From Rhizopus sp. PT2906 (taxonomy: Eukaryota; Mucoromycota; Mucoromycetes; Mucorales; Rhizopodaceae), in assembly GCA_025529335.1 (NCBI GenBank), contig JAMYHX010000075.1, forward strand, positions 53,386-117,385: DNA of 64,000 nt, written 5' to 3'. Under the pieces are notes generated by a model, which was not told the origin of the DNA, did no database searches, and worked only from the letters and a program-made list of their open reading frames with translations. Shown here piece by piece: positions 11,393 to 24,100 of the stretch (positions are counted from its first letter, which is position 1; every line of letters begins with the position of its first letter). Made by a program: the position numbers and the translations under genes.

Positions 11393-14005
11393 ATGGCATT
11401 ATCATTTTGCTACGCACCCCCAATATCAACACAATACATATTTGATAATCAGGATGAGCCAACGACGGTTCAAAAGGTCAGGGAGGCTTGTCAGCACATT
11501 AGTCTTGCTCGAGGATGTCAGATCAACTTGGTAACGAATACCAAAATAAAAGCATCCATGCCACTTCTCGATACACCTGGCTTTGGTTACAACATATCTA
11601 TGACAGGTGGAGTACAAGATGCCCTTTTGAAGGCTCGCGGCGATTTACTTAATCAATCCTCCTTAAAGGTGAGGAATATACACAACAATGTATTCGTATG
11701 CTCAAAATTGATAACACCCTTATGATAGATAAAAATGACACTTCAGATCTCACTTGTCAGTGACATTTCAGCCGATCTTTTCACAGATCTTGTCAACTTG
11801 CTAAATGTCAAGATCAATGTCATTCCTCCAAAAAAACACCACTCTTCACTTTTATCAGACAATCCGACACGAATTGAAATGATTGGACTACCTCAACAAG
11901 TAGAAGAGTGTCGCGTACGTGTGCTTGTCTTGTTAGATGAAAAGGTAATCAAAAACAATAAACCAAAAAAAAAAAACAATTAAATTTCCGACATCGATGA
12001 TAGAAAAACAACCTAAAGACAGATGTAGTGGAATTACCCTTAAAACTACACTATTTGATATGTGGTAGAAAGCGTTGTGGTCTATTACCCATCATCGAAG
12101 AGACATCCACCAACATATATTTCCCTTCGCCTTTCCTTCAACGACCCTATGAGGATGATGACTATAAAGCCAAAATTTACATCACAGGCGAAAAGTCAAG
12201 TCAGGTTGCACGAGTGAAGGATATGCTGAATAAGCTCGCAGTTCAAAAGGTAAACAATCATTATACCAAATGCATACATGTATATGCATTTACATATTCC
12301 ATATAGGCCAAATCCATGTATCACAAGGATACAGATTTGTCTTCGAGGAAAATAGACTGGCTTTTATTACATCGTCGTGATGACTTACGTAAAATAATGC
12401 ATGACAATGGTAACTATGATGTACCTATAGAAATCAAACAGGTCTAATTCTCCTTCCTTAGGTGCTTACATCCTCTTTCCTCCTCTCGGCTCCGGCAAGA
12501 CCAAGGTCACAGTCTATGCAGAAAATCGAGTGAATGCCGAACGTACGCTCCGTTCACTCAACTTACAAGCCTGTAGTATCTACGAGGCCTCGTTTTACTT
12601 TAACCACACGGAAGACTCAGAATCTCTCGAGAATCGTGCATCCTTTTTCAACTCACCTCTTCACTTGGCCACATTTGTATCCGACCTCTCACGCATTTCT
12701 GGCTCCGAAGTGCTCTACAGAGCTGAACAGAGCTGCATCGAGGTCTTGGGCTCTGAACGAGCCATTCGCAACGTGTACCAGCGTCTTCAAGAGATGCAAT
12801 TCCTTCAAATTTTCCATCATCAAACAATCTTCAAAGTCGAATCATCCAATGATCACCGTGACTTCATTTCGGGCAAGAAGAACGGCAAGATCAACAAGAT
12901 CATGCGCACTTCAGGTGCCAAAATCAAGTTTTCATCGTCCATCAATGACTACAATTTTGTGATCGAGGTTGAAAGCACCAGTTTCACCAAGGCTCTTGAC
13001 GGACTCACCTTGCTCCAGGAAGAACTCCCTGCCGAAATTTCATTTTATGTTCCAGAATCTTATCATAAGCGAATCATTGGCGTTGGCGGGAAAAACATTC
13101 AACGGATTATGAAACGGTATGGCGTGTTTGTCAAATTTTCAAACACCGAAGAATTTGCCGCCCTGGGTGGATACTACAACAATGAGGACAATGTGGTTGC
13201 GAGAACACCAATGAAGAACCAGATCAATTTGGATAACCTCAGGCACGCCGTCATGGAACTGGTGCAGCCCAAGGACAGAAGCTATGTGAGCAAGCATGTC
13301 AAGGTGCCCTTTACATTACATCGTGTGCTGATCCACAAATATCAGGCAGACTATATCTCGGAAGACATTGGCAAAAAGACAAACACACGCGTGCTCTGGC
13401 CAGATAACGAGTTGGGTTGCAATTATGTCACCCTTCTGGGCCCCGAAGCCCATATTCCCACTGCATGCTCTATGCTCGAAACTATTGTACCCGAAATCTA
13501 TCACCTCTACGTACCCCGCTCATTCCCAAGCTTGATTTCCTCTGATGCATTTCAGGAAAAGGTCGCTTCCGATATTCTCCAGAAATACCAGATTAAAGTA
13601 GATACGTTACCCTATGCGAATGAGGATGGCGTCATCCGGCTGCACCTCAAGCTCAATCAAATAGAAACAGAATTGCCAGACGCTCTTAATGTGCTTGTTG
13701 AATATTTGAAAGAACATGATATTACCTTGAACGAAGACGACAAGACAATGCCCAACATGGATCTTTCGTATATCTTATCTTCTACTAATGTGCTCGATAA
13801 CCCTTTACCTTGGACCCCTGTCACTCAAGATATCGATGGCCCCATACCTTCGGCTTCGACCTCTGCTCAGTCCTCGAGTGGTTCTATGCCCGATAACAGT
13901 AATCTTCGATCCATTTTCAATTCCCTGCCTTTAGATGAACCTGTCGTTCCCGGATACACTGGGTTAACTCCCGGTGGTGGAATTTGGACTCCTTCAAGAT
14001 TTTAA
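11393..14005 (+). CDS. Multi-KH-domain RNA-binding protein
   Basis: Cytoplasmic-type RNA-binding protein of about 794 residues built from repeated KH-like units. Exons 11393-11668, 11729-11944, 12004-12249, 12307-12409 and 12462-14005 have GT/AG borders and matching phases. The clearest KH units lie in the last exon: one with YHKRIIGVGGKNIQRIMKRY (canonical GxxG loop as GVGG) and one with FISGKKNGKINKIMRTSGAK (variant loop). The other units are more degenerate. The C-terminal ~80 residues are Ser/Pro-rich and probably disordered. The architecture resembles fungal Mug60/YLL032C-type KH proteins and more distantly Bicaudal-C, but I cannot fix orthology. Codon use in the last exon is richer in GC than in the neighbouring transposon DNA, consistent with a maintained gene. 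Confidence 0.85.
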
Positions 14006-15171
14006 TATATACAACTTTATACATACTCTCTCTCTCTCTCTCTCTCTCGTAAACATATATTTCTCTCTCTTTTTTCCCCCTTTTTTATATACATAAATAC
14101 AAGTTAATAGTAATTAGTTTATTAAATTCAAAAGTGGATAAAAGAAATGTAAAACTTGGTGAATATGCTGTTTCTGTGATATTTACACATCTGCAGCTTT
14201 CTGTTAATAAAGAGTCATTTCTCAACATAAACAAACTGTGCTTAGAGTATACCAAAAACAGGATCATCATGATAAAATAGATACAAGAATATTTGGAATC
14301 ATAAAGAGGCTGAAAGAGCATGGTTTGTCAATATATTTGCACCAAAAAGCACTACTTGCTTTTATGTTGCTCTGAAAAGCGCATGATGATTTTTATTATA
14401 CGTTTTCAAAATTTTCCAGAGTGTACAACCTTTGGCCATATAACATTAAAATAATCTCTCTTTTGCCAGACAACATTTACCAAATCAATAGAATCGTACT
14501 ATTCATAGTATTACATCTTGCATCATAAAACAAGTATCTTGATATGCTCTAGCCTTGCCCTCAATCCATTGATAATAGCTGCCCAGCAATGGAGTATTTT
14601 ATTGTGATGTTCAAATGACACAGTGACCCTAGTATTACCTTAAAAAAGCATGTCCCAAGGTTCAGTGCCAGTAAAAAACATGTCTTTGTTCAGCTGCCCG
14701 TCTATTAAGTTTACTATTTCTTGAAAGTATATGAACATCAGAGGGAAAAAAAAAACTCAAGGAAAGCACTAGTTCAAAGTTCACGTATTATACACTATAT
14801 GTATTAATAAAGAGTTTATGGGCAAGATATATGCAGTAGACAAGTAATACATGACTTGAAATATGTAAAGAATGATGTATAATAACGTTACTGACAGCCT
14901 TTTCTGGGAGAAATGAGGTCATGATCTTGGAAATGGACAAAGTAATTAACAGCCCAGAGAGCTATTGAAATCTTTCGACTGCATGAAAAGGTCCCAAATA
15001 AACAAAAGATCTATCTATTTTAATAACGATTTTCCCTCTTCCCCAGAGCCTATTTCTAATTTGGTCATTTTTTTTAATGCCAGCAACGACGTCTGCTGTA
15101 AAGAGAACAATAAAAGGTATCATTTTTTTTTCTCTTTTCTTTTTTCCCCTCCTCTTTTCTTACTGACAAAA
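14006..15171. other. Intergenic, no gene seen
   Basis: Starts with a (TC)n tract (14029-14049) in the presumed 3' untranslated region of the KH gene. The remainder is AT-rich with no supported coding exon on either strand. The last ~60 bases are a pyrimidine-rich leader before the ATG at 15172. Confidence 0.5.
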
Positions 15172-17423
15172 ATGGATAAAGAAACAAATATGGAAATAAG
15201 CACAGACACAACGATGGGAACGAGCAGAGATATGACCAGAGAAGCTAGCAAGGAGGCAGAATTCTATGATTCTTTACTAGAAGACAAACTGTTTGACGAC
15301 GTCGATTTTGAAGCTATGGACGAACAGATCAATCAATACATAAGCACACAAGGGCCACAACCCTCCATTTTCTCCAATATGATGTCAACAGAACAACCAC
15401 CCATAGATAGACATCAAGAAGATCAAGTAAGAATAGATGGAAAGAATACAACCCTATCTAATATCCTTTTTTTATTAAAAAAAAAAAGTATCGTCGTACC
15501 ATCGACACACTCAAATTCGAGATTGAACGATTACGTCTTGATAATGCGTCAAAAGATAACAAGTTACGCAATTTGGAACAATTGCAAAAGAATTTAGAAG
15601 ATATTGTAAATTTCAAAACATAAGGGTGATATACACGCGTTTCTAAAGTCTTATTAAAACTATCTAGACGTATGATCGTGACAGACTCAGACGACACTTG
15701 GCTGTTGTGAAGCAAAATAAAATGATAGATTCTCAGCCACTGCCTGAACCAGCAAGTCGAAAACGAACCATTGCACAGACACCTGAAGTGGAAAGCAAGA
15801 GACCAACAACAACAGCAACATCAATAATTACAAATCCAGTCATAACACCTGTCAATGATCCACCTGCCGTCCTGCCTGTGGTCGCGATAGACAGTGACGA
15901 GATCGTAAGCTTAGAAAAACAATACTAGACACACTGTTTATTGACCAGTCATAGAATGACCTTTACCGCATCTTACTTGGCCCACAATTTCAGAAAATGA
16001 ATATAGAGCAATATCAAAACAAGCTTCAGTATACACCTTCATCCATTCAAGAACGTCTGAGATCGTTCAGTAAGCAATTTGCCTCGCAATTTGTTCCACC
16101 CAACATAAACCAAAAGACCAAGGAAGATCTCGAGTTTTATGCGGCCGATATCGCCGAGAGCTTGATCCACTGCGAATCTGCGAGCTTGACCATCCAGCAA
16201 ATCTTGAATACCCTCAACGTGTGCTTGTTTATCGGCAAACGAGAGAAGCTGTTCATGTTACTGAGAAACGCCAGTCAGGTCATCTTGATCTTGACAGCCA
16301 AGTTTGAAGATACCGCCTATCACCTCTGGAAGGCTGCCAAGGTCGACGCGTCGATCCTCAACAGGCTTTCTCAGATACTCGACTTGTACTGCTTTTGCGA
16401 TGAACCTCTCATGCAGGCAATCCAGGATCATCCTGACATAGAGCAAAAGAGTTATTCGGAGATCTCAACGATCGCTGATATGTATCGCACGACACCGCTG
16501 CAAATCACAGAAGACTTGAACAAGAAGCGTAAACCGCCATTTGCAGAAGAGACTGTGATGAACGTATTAAAGACATTCTTGAAAGTCGCACAGGAAGCAG
16601 ATGATACACCCATGTAAAAACGTTCTTGATGTTCAAAAAACACATTGACTAATATTCATATAGCTTGATTCTTTTGAAACAGAAGGGTTTTATCGATTTG
16701 TTCTCGACAGACACACCTCTGTATATCATCAAGACTTGCTTAGTACTCGTAGAGATGTTGGATATGTTTAAGCGAAAGGATGATATTTTGAATAGCTTCC
16801 TGATCGATCAACTGATGGATCTTGTCTTTGTCAGTCAAGGACGGTTCACAACAGGACAGGTAATTTTAAACGGATATGTCCTATATAGATGATTTATGGC
16901 TCCCTCTTTATAGTGGTATGAACTTCGACATTTAGCACTCCGTTGTCTATATCATATGGCCATCGCAAGCATTGGGTTAGAAAAGTTGGTAAGTGAGAGA
17001 GAGAAAAAGGGAGATTACTCCATTGTATATAAACTATATAAATTATAGTCTATACAAAAGCTAGTAAAATTAGCCGAAGAGATTATAGAAAAGATCAACT
17101 TTATATTAAAGAAAACTGTACATAATCATGCGTAAGTTAAAATAGTTAAAATAGAGAGCTTATCTAATATACATTTTCAGGGATAATATGCTTCATTATA
17201 TATTTAATCTACTGTACTTTATTATCAGCCAATACCCAAATAGAATGAATGAACAAAACCATTCATTATTTATCAAACTTGTAACAAAAGCCAACGACAC
17301 GATAGATGAAAACATGATTGGTAAGAAGAATATAAATTTATATGATTTGTGTAGTAAACATTAAAAGTAGCATACGAATCATTTCAAAAGCTTGAAGAAT
17401 ACATAATAAATGATAATAAATAA
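15172..17423 (+). CDS. Probable ATRIP/Rad26-like DNA-damage checkpoint protein
   Basis: Predicted protein of about 591 residues in nine exons: 15172-15426, 15489-15605, 15668-15904, 15994-16613, 16664-16859, 16914-16988, 17049-17131, 17181-17320, 17371-17423. All junctions are GT/AG and in phase. Layout: acidic N-terminus (LLEDKLFDDVDFEAMDEQIN), a coiled coil (TIDTLKFEIERLRLDNASKD ... YDRDRLRRHLAVVKQNK) spanning exons 2-3, a low-complexity Thr/Pro linker with a possible nuclear-localisation cluster (SRKRT), then an all-helical repeat region of ~400 residues. Acidic N-terminus, coiled coil and HEAT-like helices at this length match ATRIP/Rad26, the ATR kinase partner. No single diagnostic motif proves it. 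An alternative is another coiled-coil/HEAT protein. The stop codon directly abuts that of PDK1. Confidence 0.55.
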
Positions 17424-19399
17424 CTAGGATGAAACACCAAATGAATCCACCAGCATAGCATTGATAATGTTAACCCATTCTTGAGCATGATTCCGATCTT
17501 CAAATGTATACGATTTATCAGGCTATCATAAAAGTTAGCTAATAATAATTATCAAAAACAATAATAGCTTACTGTATGAATACAAAATGTAGATTTTCCT
17601 TTGAGTTCTGGCAGTAATTGAGATGTCCAAGGTATCTCGCATCTTAGATTACCATCCAGTTTATCCTTGTCTGTGCCTGGATCAAGATAGAGTAATCTTG
17701 GTCTATTGGTCAATATTAAATTTCGTTTCTTTGAAAATAACAATCCTCGTCGTCGAATTACTCTTCCTGACTTCACAATGGATTCGTTAGGATAAAGATG
17801 CGGTATCCTTTTTTATATAATATTCTCTCTTTATTAAAACACACATGCGCCAAAGAAAAAAAAAGCAATTAAAATTGTGTGAAGCTTACCATAGTGGATG
17901 TGATTGTTCTCCTATTCTCTCTACTACATGTTTATCTTCTTTATTCGACGATGAAGAGATACGAGTAAGACTCGACTGTTGGCTGAGATGGTGGCGGTGA
18001 TGATGAGGTGGTGAGTATGTACTTGGTGGATAAGATTGTTGTTGCTGAGGATCACCAAAGGGATCATTTTCGTCCTGGTTAAACCAGACATCGTCCACTT
18101 GTGGTGGTGGGTTCTTTCGTAACTCCTCGGCCAATTTCTCTCGCAAGTAAGCATATGGGCTAGGTTCTATAAAAAGGTTGTTCCAATCGATATTTTCAAA
18201 GAATGGATGTTGCTTTATGTCGTCAATCTTTCCCCCCGCTCCTAGCCGTTCTCTCGGGTTTTTCACGAGTAGCTGTCGTATAATATCCTTGGCTACCTCT
18301 GGGAAGTTGTCCGGCATGGTATACTCTAGATTCTTGATCTTTTGAAAAATAAGATAGTCTGTAGGTGCCTTAAAAGGTGATTTTCCTGATAACATCTGAT
18401 AGATAACACATCCAAAAGCCCAGTAATCCGCCCTATATAGTTGACGTATAGATAGGTCAGTATATCTCTCTACAAACCCATCCTCTCTTCTCTCTTTACT
18501 CTTTCGATACTGGTTCACTTGAAAGTAGTTCGGGTGAGACATATTCTGCTGTTCCAACAAATGATCTTGTACTTTCTGAATCATCCTGTACTTGTTGTTG
18601 TTGTTGATCGGATAGTATCTTTGCTGAACCAAAATCGGTTATTTTGATATGCATGTTATCATCTAATAATATGCTATATCCTTTGATTTAATAAAAAGAC
18701 TCATTTGTGTGTGTATGTCTTTAATTTACTTTTCGGGTTTGATGTCCCTGAGCTTGATGTTAATTCTATATGTTGCTTTATTATTATTATTTTCGTTACC
18801 TGTGAATGACTCCTTGATGATGGATATGTTCAATAGCCAATAAAATCTCTGCGGCATAATGTTGAGCTATGTTCAAATCAAATGGTGCAAGCTATAAACC
18901 ATCTTAGTTTCACGGTTGGGCTTTTTTCTTGCAAGTCTTACTCTTCTGATATAGGTATATAATTCACCGTTTTTTGCCAAGTCCAATACGAAATCTAAAA
19001 AGGTATGAGTATATATACACTGGCTTATTTGTGTATTATATTACATAAACTTTGGTTGTCTTTAAAGGTCCAATATAGCTTGATAATACCAGGATGGTTC
19101 ATCTTGCTTAATGCGTCTCGCTCAATCATCACATACTTGACCTTGTTGTTCTTGACAATATGTGCTTTATCCAACTTTTTGATTGCGTACAGCTTTTCTG
19201 TCTTTTTATCCTTACCAACAAGTACCTACAAAGAATAAGAACAAGATAATGATTATGATACACACACACATACTGTTGAATAAGAGCCTTCGCCTAATAT
19301 GTCTCCATACTCGAAATCAGTCACAATACGTCGATGATGATGAAGAGGATGAGAAGGATCGTCTACTTGTGTATTCAAAACAGGCGATTCTACTACCAT
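17424..19399 (-). CDS. 3-phosphoinositide-dependent protein kinase 1 (PDK1) with C-terminal PH domain
   Basis: AGC-family master kinase that phosphorylates activation loops of other AGC kinases. Read on the minus strand: MVVESPVLNTQVDDPSH, Gly-rich loop GEGSYSTVLVGKD, catalytic lysine in LYAIKKLDKA, catalytic loop HRDIKPENILL (assembled over two introns), DFGSAK, activation segment SFVGTAEYVSPELL, APE-helix region DYWAFGCVIYQMLSG, and the subdomain XI arginine in NPRERLGAGG. A Gln/His/Ser-rich linker follows, then a PH domain (KRNLILTNRPRLLYLDPGTD ... GNLRCEIPWTSQLLPELKGK ... FEDRNHAQEWVNIIN). At least eight introns. Yeast Pkh kinases lack a recognisable PH domain, so this arrangement resembles animal PDK1. 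A longer open frame around 18480-18632 reads through an intron and is not the true exon. Confidence 0.93.
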
Positions 19400-19486
19400 A
19401 TATCACACAGTATATAAAAACAGAAGGAAATAGAAAGAAAAGAGGGAGGAGATTGAATAAAGAGAGGTTTATTTCCTTTTTTATTA

Positions 19487-20761
19487 TTACAAAATGTACT
19501 TTAGTGAAAGCGGACCATTCAAGGTAGAAAGTGATACAGAATGATGTGCGCTATCATGACCATTGTATCCTTCGAGTTTACCAAATGAGCGTTTGGTAAT
19601 ATGAAGTTGGTCAGGGTTACTGCTTTCGACCGTTCGCCTTCCATTCATATTATCGAGCTTGAACTGACTTTCAAAGTCAGTAGGTAATTGAACATCAATA
19701 GCACCGTTAATAGCATCCAACTTCAAGGTCTTGGCAGATGTTGTTATTTCATTCACGTTTGTGTTGATGTGACCATTGATTACGGTAACTGAGAGGTCTC
19801 CGGATAATGAATAAATTGAACTTTGAACATTGGAATTGATACCGGCAATCTTGGTTGAACCAGAAGTGAAGCCCTGTTTTTGATTGTTAATACATGATAC
19901 ACAGGTTGTTCCTTTTGGTTACCTTTTGAAGATTAAAGTTGCCCGAGACCACATTTAGTTGAAGATGTTCAAAGACAAGGCCTTCTTTGTCAAACGTATA
20001 ATCGCTGTTGATCAATCCAATGTCAAGGCCCTTTAAGGCAGATGCATGAGGAACCTTGATGATGATGTTTATAGTGGCACATCCTTGGTTTGATGTAGGC
20101 TCGTCATTCTATATACAATGTAAGTTCATATTTCGCTTTTACAAATCATTTAAACTTACTCCGAGGTTAATGATAAATTTATCACTAAAAGTAGTCTGAT
20201 TGATAAAGAATATAGCTTGTAATTCATCATCACTCAACTTGACGTCGATACCAACAGATACATCCGACGCATCCTTATCTTCCACAACCACAGTCGTACC
20301 TCTCTTTTTTTTTTTGTTGGAATTTAGTAAGATATCAAGGATTTTTAAAAATATAACCTACTTTGATATTCAATGGTTTGACATGTTCTCTTATTTCGTA
20401 CTTGATTTCAAGGTTTGGATACTGTTCAGGCTTAAAGTTGAAATCATGAATTCCTTCATAAGGGATAGAAGGCTCCAATGGACAAGCACTCAATGTGTCA
20501 ACATTGCCAGCATGTAGTGCCGTCATCTAGTTTAAATGTGTGTTATTATACATATATCCCTCTTTTTGTTTGATTTACCCTGGATTCACCATGGTGCCTC
20601 TTATCACAGTGAGAAAACATCAAAAACATGGCCAGAACGGCAAAGGCAGAGAAAAAGGACCATCGTTTGGCACGTCTCAATTTCTTTTGACAATCTTGTC
20701 GTCTACAGGGACCATCTTGTTCGGTATAAGGAAGTAGAGGAGATTTTTCTAAAGTGGACAT
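19487..20761 (-). CDS. Single-pass membrane protein with beta-repeat ectodomain (DUF4097/DUF7330-like)
   Basis: Function unknown. The first exon encodes a short basic cytosolic tail (KKLRRAKRW) and one membrane helix (FFSAFAVLAMFLMFSHC), predicting a type II orientation. The rest, over three further exons, is rich in alternating beta strands and small polar residues (LKGLDIGLINSDYTF, NGHINTNVNEITTSAKTLKL, DAINGAIDVQLPT), like the right-handed beta-solenoid of DUF4097-type putative adhesin domains. Introns at 20527-20578, about 20289-20360, about 20110-20160 and about 19875-19925. The C-terminus ends GPLSLKYIL. The gene sits 87 bp from the PDK1 start on the same strand. Confidence 0.7.
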
Positions 20762-21131
20762 GTTGATTATTATTTTGGAGGGAGTCTTTCCTCTCTCTCT
20801 TTATATATTCTTTGATTTGTGTTACACTTGTTTTTTGGCCAAGATGCCAAGTCCTCTCTTCCAAGGAGAAATCAATGGACAAGCTCAGTGCTTTCATTAG
20901 GCGAAACCAGTCCTCCCTTTGTTTTGCACATCGACAAATCATCAAAACTCTATCCTTCTTTGTCTTTCTGCTGCAGTGTCTTTAGAGAAAAGAAACTTGA
21001 CACACAGCCAAGACTGTACACACACACACACACATCTTGCGCAAAATTTTCTACTGCGGAATCACATATATTTTTCACAACATGCTTTATTAATAAAAAA
21101 AATGGATTTGCAAAACACACATCAAAAAAAT

Positions 21132-24100
21132 TTACAATTTGCGTCTTTTGACTATACGTTCAACCTCTTCATGAATCTCAGCAACTCGTCCAGCTAATGA
21201 TAAATACATGCGTTTCTGTCCAGCCATGACGTCTGCTAAGAGTTCAGGCGAGAACTTTGTCTCTTTGTCTAACGAACTCACAGCTTCTTCAATCGACTGG
21301 ATGGCTTGAGCATAGTGTCGTGTTCTTGATTCCAAACTATTTACAGTATTAGTGAAAAAGTGCCAGTTTTCAGAGGCACCCAGTGTACGCCAGTTTCGAC
21401 TCTCTTGTCTCAGCACACTACCGGCTGCCATCACGTTTCTTCGTTGCTCGGCATTCTTGTCAATCAGATCATAGAGCGTGCCGGATTGTATGTCTAACTG
21501 CTTCGTTAAGATGTCCGCATCCACGTTCAGGTCTTCTGTCTTTTCTTGTACTTGCTTCAGGGTAGAAGCAAAACCTGAATTGATCTCGCTTTGGATTCTA
21601 TCGCGCTTTTCGGCTTGCTCGTTAATAAACTGTTGTAATTCGGCAAGCTCGTTTCTTGCATTATCAGGTAGCTCCCAAAAGCGAGTCGTATAGGTCACTT
21701 GGCTGGGATCGTTTATCTCAGACTTTAATGTGGTGGGCACATAGGTTGTATCGCTATGGTTGGACATGTTAGTTTACACAAGTCTGTGGTATTTGTGTAC
21801 CCTTACCGAGAGGTATCCTTGGCAATAGGTTGCAGTGAAAGTGTCGTGGGCTCGCTCTTTTTACTGCTTTCGTCCGTTGTACTAAACGCAATCGCAACAG
21901 ATCCTGGCTTTTCGGGCTCTTTACTCTTACTTGGAGTTGTGCTAGCGAAAGAACTGAATGCTGTGCTACTGCTTGTAGTAGGCAGAGCAGGTGTTGTCGT
22001 GGTAGAAACAGATGTCACAGGTTTACTCGTGTCCTTGGAAATCTCTGTAATGGCAGGAGCAGCGGTGGTAGTAGTAGTAGTGGTGGTGGTGGTGGCAGCT
22101 GTCGTGGCTGATTCACTTGTAGGCGGTGTACCAAAAGAAAATTGTCCTACAGGCTTATCCTTATCAGACGTGCTGGATTCAATTGCCTTTTGTGCAGCTG
22201 CTCCAAAAGAAAACACAGGTGCTGGTGTGCTTTTAGAAGGAGCGCTTGCAGTTGTAGAAGTTGCAGGTGCGCCAAAGCTGAAAGCAGGAGTACTTGTAAT
22301 GGGAGCGCTTGTAGTAGTTGTAGCAGGGGCAGTTGTGGATGTACCAAAGCTGAAGACAGGAGTGCTTGTAGTAGTAGCAGTGGTTGACGAGGCAGTTTTT
22401 GTTGCTCCAAAGCTAAAGACAGAAGTAGTGCTTGTAGTGGGAGCGCTTGTAGCAGGAGCGCTTGTAGCAGGAGCAGTTGTGGATGTACCAAAACTGAAAG
22501 CGGGAGTGCTTGTAGTAGTCGCGGTAGTGGATGTAACAGGTTTGGTAAAGCTAAAAGCGGGAGTGCTTTTAGAAGAAGCGCTTGTGGTAGATGTAGCGGG
22601 TGTACCAAAACTAAAAGTGGGCGCGGAGGTTGTTGGAGCATTTGTAGGAGCAGATGTGCCAAAGCTGAAAGCGGGTGTACTTGTAGTAGTAGCGGCAGTT
22701 GTTGTTGTTGTTGTTGTTGCTCCAAAGTTAAGAACGGGAGCAGGAGTACTTGTAGCAGGGGCACTCGTGGCAGGAGCACTCGTGGCAGTAGATGTAGCAG
22801 TCGTAGTAGGAACACTTGCAGCTGTTGAAGTCGATGTTACTTTACCAAAAGAAGGCTTTGGACTGTATGCAGTCTTTGCTGATGAATCAAAGCTAAAAAC
22901 AGGAGCAACGCTGCTTGTGGTAGTAGTGGTAGAATCGGGAGCACTGGTGCTAGTAGATGGGGTTGCAGAAACATTAGCAAAGGTAAATGAAGGAGTTTTG
23001 GATGTAGTAGAAGGAGCAGTGCTTCCAAAAGTGAAGGCAGGGGTTGCTGGTTTATCTTCTTCAGGCTTGGATTCTGTTTTCTCAGTCGATGGTTCATTTT
23101 CTTGTTCTCTATTGTCTTCTTCCGCGTTAGTATCTTCAGAAGGTTCATTATCTTTGTCTGCTTCAGCTGATGCTGTCACTTTCTGTGTTGTGCTTCCAAA
23201 AGTAAAGGAGGGTGCTGCTGTTGTTGGTGCAGCAGAAGTAGCGACAGATGCAAAGCTGAAAGTAGGCTTGGGTGTTGCTTTATCAGTTGATGGTTCATTC
23301 TTTTGGTCTTCATTGTTCTTTTCTTCCTTGTTGTCATTAGAAGGTTCTTCGCCTTTGTCTGTCTCAGTTGATGATGGTGCTGTTTTTGTCACGCTTTCAA
23401 AAGAAAAGGCGGGTGTTGTTGTCGTAGTTGTTGTGGTTGATGCAGGAATGGTAGAAGAAGATCCAAAGCTAAAAGCTGGAGCGGATGTGGTAGTAGTGCT
23501 GGTTGATTTTTCCTGCTTCTTCTCATTCACTTCTGTGCTGCTTGCGACATCGGAAGGCAATGGGGCCACTGGCTTATCCTCTGGTTTAGCTTCTGTCTCC
23601 TTTTCTTGATTTTCACTGATCTCCTTCACACTAGTGTCATTAGCAGGTTCATTTTCATTAGTGTCATTCGTGGGTTCGTTTTTGTCTTTTTCCTCTGTCG
23701 TCTGCGTAGTATTTCCAAAGCTAAAGGTAGGCGTCGCTGTGGTTACTACTGTTGGTGCAGTACTGGTAGAGGACGAACCAAAGCTGAATGTAGGATTGGC
23801 ATTGCTACTTGTGCCAAAGGTAAAGCCGGACGTTTCTGATTGTTTTGTTTCAGGCGCAAACTTGAATGCAGGTGCAGGGGGTTCGGGTATAGAGAATGTA
23901 GATTCGTCGTGCTTCTCTGTTTCCTTTGTTGTTCCAAATGAGAAAGAAGGAATACTGCTACTGCCCGCACTAGAAGAGCTGCCAAAGACAAACGATCTTT
24001 TCTGCGCAGGTTGTTCTTCTTCCTGTTCCTCCTGAGTAACCTCTTCCATTTCGACAGAAAAGCGTCGTTTTCTATTTCCAAAGACATCGCTGGATGACTC

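Noticed and set aside
12534..12962. Plus-strand frame overlapping the KH gene in another phase
   Set aside because: Shadow of the KH-protein exon; no independent start context or motif.
18480..18632. Extended open frame at the start of the PDK1 kinase C-lobe exon
   Set aside because: It reads through an intron in the wrong phase. The true exon carries DFGSAK and SFVGTAEYVSPELL in another frame and joins at GGCGGATTAC.
21756..23609. 617-codon plus-strand open frame rich in Val, Ala and Gly
   Set aside because: It is antisense to the FG-repeat exon. The repetitive Ser/Thr/Ala codons of the nucleoporin leave the opposite strand free of stops; no domain or splice logic supports it.
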